NCBI GenBank assembly: GCA_002385825.1
Contig: DGEG01000132.1
Span: 1-5,620 of the forward strand
Origin: Firmicutes bacterium UBA3932
GTDB lineage: Bacteria > Bacillota > Clostridia > Peptostreptococcales > Anaerovoracaceae
Reading direction: 5' to 3'
Length of the DNA: 5,620 nt
Shown: in pieces, positions 1 to 5,432 of the stretch
How the letters are laid out: each line of letters opens with the position of its first letter
Position numbering within the stretch: the stretch's first letter is position 1
The notes under the pieces: generated by a model
Told to the model about the DNA's origin: nothing
Seen by the model: only the letters and a program-made list of their open reading frames with translations
Databases searched by the model: none
Translations under genes and position numbers: made by a program

Positions 1-173
1 GTTTCTACGATGGTCAATTCTTCTATCTGATTTTTTTGAATGTAAGTAACAAATTCAGAGAATTCAACTTCCTTGACCTGAGGCCCCTGGCTCCCCTGGT
101 AGATCCAGGTAACAGCCATGACCACCACAAGAATGATTATATAAACACCGATGTTTTTGGCGAATCTGTTCAA
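1..173 (-). CDS. ftsH: FtsH ATP-dependent zinc metalloprotease, N-terminal fragment
   Basis: FtsH is a membrane-anchored AAA+ protease that degrades misfolded membrane proteins and regulatory proteins. Only the first 57 codons are in the window; the ATPase and HExxH protease domains lie beyond base 1. The visible protein begins (M)NRFAKNIGVYIIILVVV. It has one hydrophobic membrane segment at about residues 9-25, then the start of the extracytoplasmic domain with a VEFSEFVTYI stretch typical of FtsH (the family usually has YSxFxxxV here). The start is TTG at 171-173: a stop codon (TAG) immediately precedes it in frame, and a strong AAAGGAGG lies 10 nt upstream. The gene is co-directional with and 123 bp downstream of tilS, the usual Bacillota arrangement except that hpt is missing. 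Identification rests on the N-terminus plus context, so it is good but not final. Confidence 0.85.
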   Translation of the reverse strand, partial: MNRFAKNIGVYIIILVVVMAVTWIYQGSQGPQVKEVEFSEFVTYIQKNQIEELTIVE

Positions 174-183
174 CTATGAGGTT

Positions 184-191
184 CCTCCTTT
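184..191 (-). promoter_or_regulatory. Ribosome binding site of ftsH (decides TTG start)
   Basis: On the minus strand this reads AAAGGAGG, a full match to the anti-Shine-Dalgarno sequence, 10 nt before the TTG at 173-171. No ATG or GTG start lies closer, and an in-frame TAG abuts the TTG, so this site fixes the start. Confidence 0.8.
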
Positions 192-202
192 ATTTCTGAT
201 TA

Positions 203-259
203 GCTATCCGTTCATTCGTTTTATTTATGCTTTTTTCTTCCATTTGCAAATCGGATAGC
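203..259. repeat. Inverted repeat in tilS-ftsH spacer
   Basis: GCTATCCG at 203-210 is the exact reverse complement of CGGATAGC at 252-259, with 41 nt between. In minus-strand RNA this would be an 8-bp stem with a large A-rich loop, ending 11 nt before the ftsH ribosome binding site. No T-run follows, so it is not an intrinsic terminator. It could be a two-site operator or an mRNA structure, or chance. The rest of the spacer (174-296) holds only a 23-codon ORF without a ribosome binding site, and no hpt gene. Confidence 0.4.
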
Positions 260-296
260 CGTTGATTTCCCGCTGAGAAAGCGTCGAGACATTTTA

Positions 297-1721
297 TCAT
301 AATAACGGCACATATTCAACACAAACTATCTCCCTTGTGTATTCAGTAACTTTATAATTATCGTTCAATCGGTGCCCTACTACCCAGAGCACCTCCTGAC
401 CGAAACATAACAAGGGAATCCGGTGGCGTTCCTCCCTGGGGATCTTCTCGTCAACAAAAAAATCCTGTATCTTTTTTCTGCCTTTCATTCCCAAGGGAAT
501 TAAATAGTCTCCCGGTCTCCTCGTTCGGATATAAATCCCGTCTTTAATACCCTTTCCCGCAAGATCCAAGCATTCACAAAAGCGATTATCCTTGCTTCTA
601 TATAATTCAGTATCTTGCTTCGCCTGTAAAATTCTAACCCTAAGCAGGGCATTTAATTCAGGTATCTCCAGGGTATTATCATGCAATACTACCGGATAGC
701 AGAATTCGATATCTTCGGTTTTTTCGGTCTCTCTGTACAATTCTCCTTTTCCGTAAATAAGACGCAACCCATACCCGCCGGGGAAATCAATTCGATCCCC
801 TGTCCTGCCATGACGAAGAAGATGATCCGCTCCCGCAAGATGCACCGCGGTCATATCTTGAAATAGTCCCATTTCCTTTAAACATGTGTTGATGAGCCTT
901 TTGCCTATGGCAGGATGGAGCCCGGCATACCCATGGCGATCTATTTTGCAGCTTTCTTTTTCACGGGACACAATGTATTTTGCTTTTTCTACCTGCATAT
1001 AAAAATATTCTTTATCTTCCCATGCAATCCCCGCCAGGCGGATAAGCGCAGGTATAATGTTTTCGTTATATTGGGATTCCAAAAGGGGCAAAAGCTCCAA
1101 CCGGATTCGATTACGTGTATAAGCAGGCTCAAGATTGGTCAAATCGATCCGCGGGTTCAAATTGTGCGCCGAACAGTATTCTTCGATTTCGCGGCGACTC
1201 ACATCCAAAAGCGGCCGGATAACCAATCCTTTATGAATGTATTCCATGCCGGCCAGTCCGTCCGTTCCGGTACCGCGGATAATCCTCATGAGCAGAGTCT
1301 CAGCCTGATCGTTGGCATTGTGAGCCGTAGCAATCTTCACCCTTGCAGTTTTATCCGACGATTCTATCTGTTCCCTTACCTTATTAAAGGCCTCATATCT
1401 GGCCATGCGCCCCGCTTCTTCCACAGTAATCTTGTGTTCAGCGGCGAGGGCATTTATATCGTAACAAAAGACATGACAAGGAATTCTGAGCTTCCGGCAC
1501 AGCTTTTCCGTATAGCGTTGATCCTCGTCTGCCTTTTCGCCTCTCAATTGATGGTTAACGTGAACTGCATGAAGGGTGAGTTCCCATTCTTCAGCCAGTT
1601 CCAGGAGAACAGAAAGAAGACATACCGAATCCGGGCCGCCGGAAACGCCGACGACAATATGTTCACCTTTTTCAATCAGGTTATTCTGCACGATGATTTT
1701 TCTTACTTTATCCGTGAGCAT
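297..1721 (-). CDS. tilS: tRNA(Ile)-lysidine synthetase TilS
   Basis: TilS attaches lysine to C34 of tRNA-Ile(CAU) using ATP, giving lysidine. This changes both charging (Met to Ile) and codon reading (AUG to AUA), and the enzyme is normally essential. From the ATG at 1721 the protein is 474 residues, close to the ~470 of Bacillus TilS. The N-terminal PP-loop ATPase has SGGPDS at residues 27-32 and VHVNHQLRG at about 53-61. Next come ATAHNANDQAETLLMRIIRG at 131-150 and the DLTN...YTRNRIR block at about 193-207. The C-terminal TilS domain has RTRRPGDYLIPLGMKGRKKI at about 399-418. The gene ends with tandem stops TGA TAA. Start choice is uncertain: an in-frame TTG at 1745-1743, 9 nt after AAAGGA, would add 8 residues, whereas the ATG at 1721 matches the family N-terminus but has no ribosome binding site (see promoter). 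ftsH follows in the same direction; gltX diverges upstream. Confidence 0.95.
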   Translation of the reverse strand: MLTDKVRKIIVQNNLIEKGEHIVVGVSGGPDSVCLLSVLLELAEEWELTLHAVHVNHQLRGEKADEDQRYTEKLCRKLRIPCHVFCYDINALAAEHKITVEEAGRMARYEAFNKVREQIESSDKTARVKIATAHNANDQAETLLMRIIRGTGTDGLAGMEYIHKGLVIRPLLDVSRREIEEYCSAHNLNPRIDLTNLEPAYTRNRIRLELLPLLESQYNENIIPALIRLAGIAWEDKEYFYMQVEKAKYIVSREKESCKIDRHGYAGLHPAIGKRLINTCLKEMGLFQDMTAVHLAGADHLLRHGRTGDRIDFPGGYGLRLIYGKGELYRETEKTEDIEFCYPVVLHDNTLEIPELNALLRVRILQAKQDTELYRSKDNRFCECLDLAGKGIKDGIYIRTRRPGDYLIPLGMKGRKKIQDFFVDEKIPREERHRIPLLCFGQEVLWVVGHRLNDNYKVTEYTREIVCVEYVPLL

Positions 1722-1727
1722 ATTGAT

Positions 1728-1755
1728 ATTATACCATATATACAAGTCTCGTCAT
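1728..1755 (-). promoter_or_regulatory. Extended -10 promoter at the tilS start
   Basis: The minus strand reads TGG TATAAT (extended -10; hexamer 1733-1728) with ATGACG (1755-1750, 4/6 match to TTGACA) 16 bp upstream. The expected transcription start, about 7 nt past the -10, falls on or next to the ATG at 1721-1719. That would make a leaderless tilS mRNA. The alternative TTG start (1745-1743) lies inside this promoter and could only be used by a transcript beginning farther upstream. Confidence 0.55.
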
Positions 1756-1947
1756 CCTTTTTTTGTGTACAGCCACAAAGAGTAGCCTGCGAAAAAATCA
1801 TATTTTTGAGCAACAAAATATGGAGTTTTGTGTGGGTTAAAAGTTGTAAAACGGTCTTTTCTGCACAAAAAGTTGAGTTATGTGTGAAATCTTAAGGATA
1901 CCCCCTAAAATCCGCCGGTTAAGTCCACAGTCTTTGCTATGGTTTTG

Positions 1948-1978
1948 ATGGCACGGTCTCGTGTCTCAGTTGTGCCAT
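1948..1978. repeat. Inverted repeat overlapping the gltX -35 region
   Basis: ATGGCAC (1948-1954) and GTGCCAT (1972-1978) are perfect 7-bp inverted arms separated by 17 bp. The right arm overlaps the proposed -35 hexamer of the gltX promoter (1970-1975). The arrangement suits an operator for a dimeric regulator, but no known regulator motif is recognised. Confidence 0.4.
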
Positions 1979-1997
1979 GAGGGAAAATGTGTATAAT
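1970..1997 (+). promoter_or_regulatory. Probable gltX promoter
   Basis: A perfect TATAAT (1992-1997) is preceded, with a 16-bp spacer, by TTGTGC (1970-1975), which matches only the TTG of the -35 consensus. Transcription would begin near 2004, leaving a leader of about 113 nt before gltX. The weak -35 box together with an overlapping inverted repeat suggests regulation. Confidence 0.5.
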
Positions 1998-2046
1998 AAA
2001 GGTATTATTAAATGACGGAGCGACAAAGATCGAACCGAACTTATGA

Positions 2047-2101
2047 TTTTATACTATAAAACAGTGGCCCGCCGGCAATGCCGAAAAACGGACCAGTTTT
2101 T
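2047..2101 (+). promoter_or_regulatory. gltX leader palindrome and terminator-like hairpin
   Basis: TTTTATA-C-TATAAAA at 2047-2061 is a perfect palindrome. It is followed by a composite stem: AAAAC (2058-2062) with GTTTT (2096-2100), TGG (2065-2067) with CCA (2093-2095), CCG (2069-2071) with CGG (2089-2091), and an inner CGGC/GCCG hairpin (2073-2076/2080-2083). The stem runs into TTTTT (2097-2101), then the ribosome binding site. AAAA at 2058-2061 belongs to both structures, so they compete. This resembles an attenuator, but the stem has mismatches and the function is inferred. Confidence 0.3.
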
Positions 2102-2103
2102 AC

Positions 2104-2110
2104 AAGGAGG
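2104..2110 (+). promoter_or_regulatory. Ribosome binding site of gltX
   Basis: AAGGAGG sits 6 nt before the ATG at 2117 and selects that codon over the in-frame upstream ATG at 2078, which has no ribosome binding site and lies inside the CGGC/GCCG hairpin. Confidence 0.9.
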
Positions 2111-2116
2111 AAAACT

Positions 2117-3763
2117 ATGGATTATGCCGCACTGGCGGAACTGTTATTCCCGCATATCGATAAAACACCGGATTACTACGAAACTCTTTATCCGGCGAGA
2201 CAACTCTCCCCCGGCGCCAAGGTAACCCGCTTAGGACCCAGCCCCACGGGATTTATTCATTTGGGCAACCTTTACGTGGCCTTTGTGAACGAGAGGCTGG
2301 CCCACCAGAGCGGTGGCGTTTTTTTCCTTCGCATAGAGGACACGGACGAAAAGAGAGAAGTAGAAGGCGCTGTTGAAGTCATTATCTCTTCACTGGAATA
2401 CTTCGACATACGCTTTGACGAAGGCGTCACTGTAAACGGAGAAATAGGTGAATACGGCCCATATTATCAACGCCAAAGAGGCTCTATCTACCAGTGCTTT
2501 GCGAAAGAGCTGGTGAAAAAGGGATTGGCATATCCCTGCTTTTGTTCCGAAGAAGATCTTCAGGCCATCCGTGACAAACAGGAAAAAGCCGGAGAAAACC
2601 CCGGTTATTATGGCGCTTTCGCCAAATGCAGGAATCTGGATCCGGATGAAATCGAAAGGAATATTCAAGACGGCAAGCCTTTTGTTCTGCGTTTCCGGTC
2701 CAACGGGGACCCGTCCAGGAGCTTCCAAATCGTCGATGCAATCCGCGGACCGCTCACAATGCCCGAAAACTTTCAGGATGTGGTTCTGTTAAAACAAAAC
2801 GGAATCCCCACATATCACTTCGCCCATGTGGTGGACGATCACCTCATGCGTACCACCCACGTAGTCAGGGGAGAGGAATGGCTTTCATCTCTTCCCATTC
2901 ATGTGGCTCTCTTTAAAGCTCTGGATTGGCCGCTGCCCATTTACTGCCATACCACGGTACTCATGAAAATGGAGAACGGGAACAAGCGCAAACTATCCAA
3001 GCGAAAGGACCCGGAACTTTCTCTCAATTATTACCGCAGCCAGGGATATCACCCCAAGGCGGTTCGCGAATATCTCCTTACAATCATAAACTCCAATTAC
3101 GAAGAATGGCGGTTGGCAAACCCGGACAGCCCTATGGAAGAGTTCGAGTTGACCATTGAAAAAATGAGCAGCTCCGGAACGCTTTTCGATCTTGATAAAC
3201 TTAACGATGTGAGTAAAGAGGTATTGGTGCGGATACCCGATGAAGAGCTTTATGATTTTATGTTAAGCTGGGCAAAAGCATACCGCCCCGAACTTGCCCC
3301 CCTCTTTACGGAGAAGAAAGATCTGCTTCTTCGCATTCTCGCCATAGACAGGCACGGAGAAAAACCGCGAAAAGATCTTGTGTATTGTGAACAAATCTTT
3401 GATTATTTCAGCTACTTCTTCGATGATTACTTCCAAGTGGAGGACGATTATCCTGAAGAGGTTGACAGGGAGGATATCAAGCCTATTCTTGAATCCTATA
3501 TAAATAGCTACAATCACGGCGACGACAGGAATCAATGGTTTGAGAAAATCCGTGTATTAGCCGCCGAGCTCGATTATGCTGCCAAACCGAAGGATTTCAA
3601 GAAGAACCCCGAGCTCTATAAAGGCCATGTAGGACACGTGAGCACGGTGATCCGCATTGCTCTCATGGGAAGAGCATCCTCACCGGATCTGTGGGAAATT
3701 CAACAGATAATGGGAGAAGAACAGACTCTGAACCGCATAAATAAGGCAATCGCCGCTTTATGA
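2117..3763 (+). CDS. gltX: Glutamate--tRNA ligase, long clostridial form
   Basis: This class I aminoacyl-tRNA synthetase charges tRNA with glutamate using ATP in the cytoplasm; in Bacillota the enzyme commonly also makes Glu-tRNA(Gln) for GatCAB. The protein is 548 residues, about 60 longer than the usual ~485. Roughly 35 extra residues precede the first catalytic motif, giving VTRLGPSPTGFIHLGN at 36-51 (HIGH-type, here HLGN). FFLRIEDTDEKR follows at 69-80. Cys141, Cys143 and Cys171, with Tyr164/165 nearby, resemble the CxC...Y...C zinc site of some GluRS enzymes. HFAHVVDDHLMRTTHVVRGEEW at 234-255 is the tRNA/active-site region. The KMSKS-type motif is KLSKR at 292-296. The C-terminal half is the helical anticodon-binding domain, ending in an RIALMGRASSPDLW block at about 513-526. 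The start is fixed by AAGGAGG. The gene appears monocistronic, with no clear terminator before the microprotein gene. Length and sequence match a GluRS clade I recall from Clostridia; tRNA specificity is not decidable here. Confidence 0.95.
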   Translation: MDYAALAELLFPHIDKTPDYYETLYPARQLSPGAKVTRLGPSPTGFIHLGNLYVAFVNERLAHQSGGVFFLRIEDTDEKREVEGAVEVIISSLEYFDIRFDEGVTVNGEIGEYGPYYQRQRGSIYQCFAKELVKKGLAYPCFCSEEDLQAIRDKQEKAGENPGYYGAFAKCRNLDPDEIERNIQDGKPFVLRFRSNGDPSRSFQIVDAIRGPLTMPENFQDVVLLKQNGIPTYHFAHVVDDHLMRTTHVVRGEEWLSSLPIHVALFKALDWPLPIYCHTTVLMKMENGNKRKLSKRKDPELSLNYYRSQGYHPKAVREYLLTIINSNYEEWRLANPDSPMEEFELTIEKMSSSGTLFDLDKLNDVSKEVLVRIPDEELYDFMLSWAKAYRPELAPLFTEKKDLLLRILAIDRHGEKPRKDLVYCEQIFDYFSYFFDDYFQVEDDYPEEVDREDIKPILESYINSYNHGDDRNQWFEKIRVLAAELDYAAKPKDFKKNPELYKGHVGHVSTVIRIALMGRASSPDLWEIQQIMGEEQTLNRINKAIAAL

Positions 3764-3846
3764 TATTTTTGCCGGGGACGATTCACATTATAGCATCACA
3801 TTGAATATTCTATACTACAATAAAATCTAAAATTTTGGATAGAAGC

Positions 3847-3853
3847 AGGTGAT
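3847..3853 (+). promoter_or_regulatory. Ribosome binding site of the 37-codon gene
   Basis: AGGTGAT is a 7-base complement to the 3' end of 16S rRNA and lies 3 nt before the ATG at 3857; measured from its AGG core the gap is 7 nt. An imperfect 16-bp palindrome (3825-3840) lies just upstream. Confidence 0.6.
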
Positions 3854-3856
3854 GTA

Positions 3857-3970
3857 ATGATGTCAGGTAGATGTGGTGGACTCCTCGGTGAAGGAGATGG
3901 AATTGATACCAGCTTGCTGTTTTTCTTCCTGCTGCTGGTCATCATATTCTGCAACTGTCGTTCGCTATAG
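3857..3970 (+). CDS. Small single-membrane-segment protein, unknown function
   Basis: This is a 37-residue ORF beginning with tandem ATG codons (3857 and 3860) and ending in TAG. The N-terminal part is rich in Gly and hydrophilic (MMSGRCGGLLGEGDG), with acidic residues at 12, 14 and 17. Residues 19-32 are an unbroken hydrophobic run (SLLFFFLLLVIIFC), followed by a short NCRSL tail. Cysteines are at 6, 32 and 34. The layout (Gly/Cys-rich head, one short membrane helix, Cys-containing tail) resembles small membrane proteins common in spore-forming Bacillota, such as the YjcZ type, but I cannot assign it to a family. A good ribosome binding site, the abrupt hydrophobic block and a position 93 bp after gltX support a real gene. 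Expression could come from gltX read-through or a local promoter in the AT-rich 3800-3840 stretch, where I find no convincing -35/-10 pair. Confidence 0.6.
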   Translation: MMSGRCGGLLGEGDGIDTSLLFFFLLLVIIFCNCRSL

Positions 3971-3987
3971 CTATAAGAAACGTAGCC

Positions 3988-4011
3988 CCCGCAAACCTGC
4001 CGGTATGCGGG
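3988..4011 (+). terminator. Hairpin after the small gene, weak terminator candidate
   Basis: CCCGCA (3988-3993) pairs with TGCGGG (4006-4011). One A/A mismatch follows, then ACC (3995-3997) with GGT (4002-4004) around a TGCC tetraloop. An alternative register pairs AGCCC at 3984 with GGGCT at 4009. The stem is GC-rich and 17 nt after the TAG, but the following bases (CTCTAAC) are not a U-run, so termination would be inefficient. Confidence 0.35.
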
Positions 4012-4044
4012 CTCTAACATGCATGAATGTCAGTACACAAACAT

Positions 4045-4085
4045 AGAGACAGACCCCTTGGCTTTTGGCCGCGGGGTCTGTCTCT
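4045..4085 (-). terminator. Perfect 13-bp hairpin, probable ahcY terminator
   Basis: AGAGACAGACCCC (4045-4057) is the exact complement of GGGGTCTGTCTCT (4073-4085). The 15-nt loop contains a further GGC/GCC pairing (4060-4062/4068-4070). On the minus strand it begins 10 nt after the ahcY stop and is followed by ATGTTTGTGT, an imperfect U-rich tail. In the plus direction the tail is GCTATATTTATC, so it may also stop read-through from gltX and the small gene. The perfect long arms would also fit a dispersed palindromic repeat. Confidence 0.65.
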
Positions 4086-4095
4086 GCTATATTTA

Positions 4096-5346
4096 TCAAA
4101 CGTTCCAGCTGTTCAAATACTCCTTCTGCTCCTCCGTCAGCTTGTCGATGGTTATTCCCCACGCGGCAAGCATCCGCTCCGCCACCAAAGTATCAATTTC
4201 CTCAGATACGTCGATGACTTTGTTCTCCAAACATCCTCTGTGCTCTTTTATGTATAAGGCAGACAAAGCCTGTACCGCAAAGCTCATGTCCATCACCTCA
4301 GCCGGATGTCCGTCGGCAGCGGCGATATTCACAAGCCTTCCTTCGGCAATGACGCAGACCTGCTTTCCGTTCTTCAGATGATAACCTGTCAGGTTCTTGC
4401 GCAGCTCCTTCTTTTCCACGGCAGCCGCTTCCAGACCTTCCATATCAACTTCTACGTTGAAATGCCCCGCATTGGCCAGGATGGCCAGATCTTTCATTTT
4501 CAGCATGTGCTCCACCGTTATTACCTTCTTGTTTCCGGTGGCGCACACGAATATATCTCCCAAAGGTGCCGCCGCTTCCATGGTCATGACTTCAAATCCG
4601 TCCATAACCGCTTCAATGGCCGCCACAGGGTCGATCTCCGTCACGATGACTTTGGCGCCCAGGGCTTTTGCCCGCATGGCGATTCCTTTCGAACACCATC
4701 CATAACCGGCTACCACGACGCGCTTGCCGGCAACAATAAGGTTCGTATTCCGCATGATGCTGTCCCAAGTAGACTGGCCTGTTCCGTAGCGGTTGTCAAA
4801 AAAATGCTTGCATTTCGCGTCGTTTACCGCCACCATGGGGAATTTCAGGACTCCTTCCCTCTCCATGGCCTTAAGGCGGATGATTCCCGTTGTCGTCTCT
4901 TCGCAGCCTCCCCAGACTTCCGTTGCAAGATCCGGCCTGCGCGTATGAAGGGTCGCCACCAGATCTCCCCCGTCATCGATAACGATGTTAGGCTTCTGTT
5001 CTAAAGCCATTTCGATGTGTCTCCGGTACTCTTCCTCCGTGGCCCCGTGATATGCAAAGACGCGCAGCCCTGCCGCAGCCAATGCTGCCGCCACATCGTC
5101 CTGTGTGGAGAGTACATTGCTGCCCGTTACGGACATTTCCGCGCCGCCCGCAGCCAGCACTTCGCAGAGATAAGCCGTCTTGGCTTCAAGATGTATGGAC
5201 AAAGTTATCTTTACGCCCTGAAAGGGCTTGTCCCTTTCAAACTCCTCCTGCAACCCTCTCAGCAGAGGCATGTGGGCTGCCACCCACTCGATCTTCTGCC
5301 TCCCTGAAGGCGCAAGGGATATATCTCTCACTTCATACTTTTTCAT
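4096..5346 (-). CDS. ahcY: S-adenosylhomocysteine hydrolase family enzyme, archaeal/Thermotoga type
   Basis: The family uses bound NAD to split S-adenosylhomocysteine into homocysteine and adenosine, removing the inhibitory product of methyltransferases. From the ATG at 5346 it has 416 residues. Catalytic residues are recognisable by alignment from memory to the human enzyme: D125 in DDGGD, E150 in CEETTTG, K180, D184 and N185 in KHFFDN, H295 in NAGHF and H347 in DGHP. The NAD-binding Rossmann motif is GYGWCSKG at 214-221. Three features mark the short clade: Thr189 where the classical enzyme has Cys195; no ~40-residue insert; and an end at EYLNSWNV without the Lys/Tyr tail that caps NAD in the neighbouring subunit. 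The substrate segment is HLEAKT (52-57), whereas the classical one is HMTVET, so S-inosylhomocysteine may be the true substrate. The start was chosen by TGGAGG 5 nt upstream; ATGs at 5358 and 5370 lack one. Confidence 0.93.
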   Translation of the reverse strand: MKKYEVRDISLAPSGRQKIEWVAAHMPLLRGLQEEFERDKPFQGVKITLSIHLEAKTAYLCEVLAAGGAEMSVTGSNVLSTQDDVAAALAAAGLRVFAYHGATEEEYRRHIEMALEQKPNIVIDDGGDLVATLHTRRPDLATEVWGGCEETTTGIIRLKAMEREGVLKFPMVAVNDAKCKHFFDNRYGTGQSTWDSIMRNTNLIVAGKRVVVAGYGWCSKGIAMRAKALGAKVIVTEIDPVAAIEAVMDGFEVMTMEAAAPLGDIFVCATGNKKVITVEHMLKMKDLAILANAGHFNVEVDMEGLEAAAVEKKELRKNLTGYHLKNGKQVCVIAEGRLVNIAAADGHPAEVMDMSFAVQALSALYIKEHRGCLENKVIDVSEEIDTLVAERMLAAWGITIDKLTEEQKEYLNSWNV

Positions 5347-5347
5347 T

Positions 5348-5416
5348 TCATCCTCCATCGTATAAATCATTGGAGGTATTGGGTAAATAATTGACCATAA
5401 TAATACTTACCTTCAA
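5348..5416 (-). CDS. Possible 22-residue leader ORF upstream of ahcY
   Basis: The ORF opens with TTG (5416-5414), 3 nt after a GGAGG (5424-5420), and ends with TGA at 5350-5348, leaving a single base before the ahcY ATG. The predicted peptide begins MKVSIIMVNYLP and ends DLYDGG; it has no run of regulatory codons such as Met. The spacing from ribosome binding site to start is short, and both lie in the leader stem. It is worth listing because its stop would place a terminating ribosome on the ahcY start, but it may be fortuitous. Confidence 0.25.
   Translation of the reverse strand: MKVSIIMVNYLPNTSNDLYDGG
5352..5356 (-). promoter_or_regulatory. Ribosome binding site of ahcY
   Basis: The minus strand reads GGAGG, 5 nt before the ATG at 5346-5344. 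With the adjoining T it forms TGGAGG (5357-5352), which is fully complementary to CCTCCA at 5376-5371 in the same leader. Confidence 0.8.
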
Positions 5417-5425
5417 TTTCCTCCA
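5352..5425 (-). promoter_or_regulatory. ahcY leader with two mutually exclusive RNA folds
   Basis: Fold A pairs TGGAGG (5425-5420) with CCTCCA (5376-5371), ATTG (5417-5414) with CAAT (5381-5378), and GGTAAGTA (5411-5404) with TATTTACC (5389-5382, one G-U). That is 18 bp with a 14-nt loop and small internal loops, starting about one base from the predicted 5' end. Fold B pairs the same CCTCCA with TGGAGG (5357-5352), hiding the ahcY ribosome binding site in a 6-bp stem with a 13-nt loop. A leaves the site free; B blocks it. It does not resemble the SAH riboswitch I know from Proteobacteria. Function is inferred from complementarity only. Confidence 0.45.
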
Positions 5426-5432
5426 TGCATCT

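Larger units (their letters stand above)
1761..2103. other. Divergent tilS/gltX intergenic region
   Basis: This stretch holds no supportable gene. Its tilS-proximal part (1761-1890) is AT-rich with no clear element. At 1891-1923 there is an imperfect inverted repeat: CTTAAGGAT pairs with ATCC (1910-1913) and then TTAAG (1919-1923) with a 5-nt bulge. The remainder carries the gltX promoter, an inverted repeat over its -35 box and leader structures, listed separately. No T-box motif (AGGGTGGNACCGCG) is visible, so gltX here does not look T-box controlled. The spoIIE gene often found upstream of tilS is not in this position. Confidence 0.6.

Noticed and set aside
219..292. 23-codon minus-strand ORF between tilS and ftsH
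   Set aside because: It has no ribosome binding site, its composition is basic and unstructured, and it shows no resemblance to hpt; most likely chance.
915..1895. 326-codon open frame on the plus strand over tilS
   Set aside because: It is antisense to a clearly recognised tilS with all family motifs. Its translation has no coherent domain, and the frame has no ribosome binding site.
2004..2103. T-box riboswitch before gltX
   Set aside because: The conserved antiterminator sequence (AGGGTGGNACCGCG) is absent and the leader is too short.
3772..3794. GCCGGGGACGATTCAC stretch resembling REP-type palindromes
   Set aside because: Only one arm is present, without a convincing complementary partner or a nearby transposase.
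3782..3826. Promoter for the small gene (TTCACA, TATACT, TAAAAT, or a sigma-E-like GAATATT)
   Set aside because: Each hexamer is plausible alone, but no pair has acceptable spacing (23 or 14 bp), and no matching sigma-E -10 follows GAATATT.
4306..5004. 232-codon open frame on the plus strand over ahcY
   Set aside because: It is a shadow of ahcY, rich in His and Arg as expected from antisense reading; nothing supports translation.
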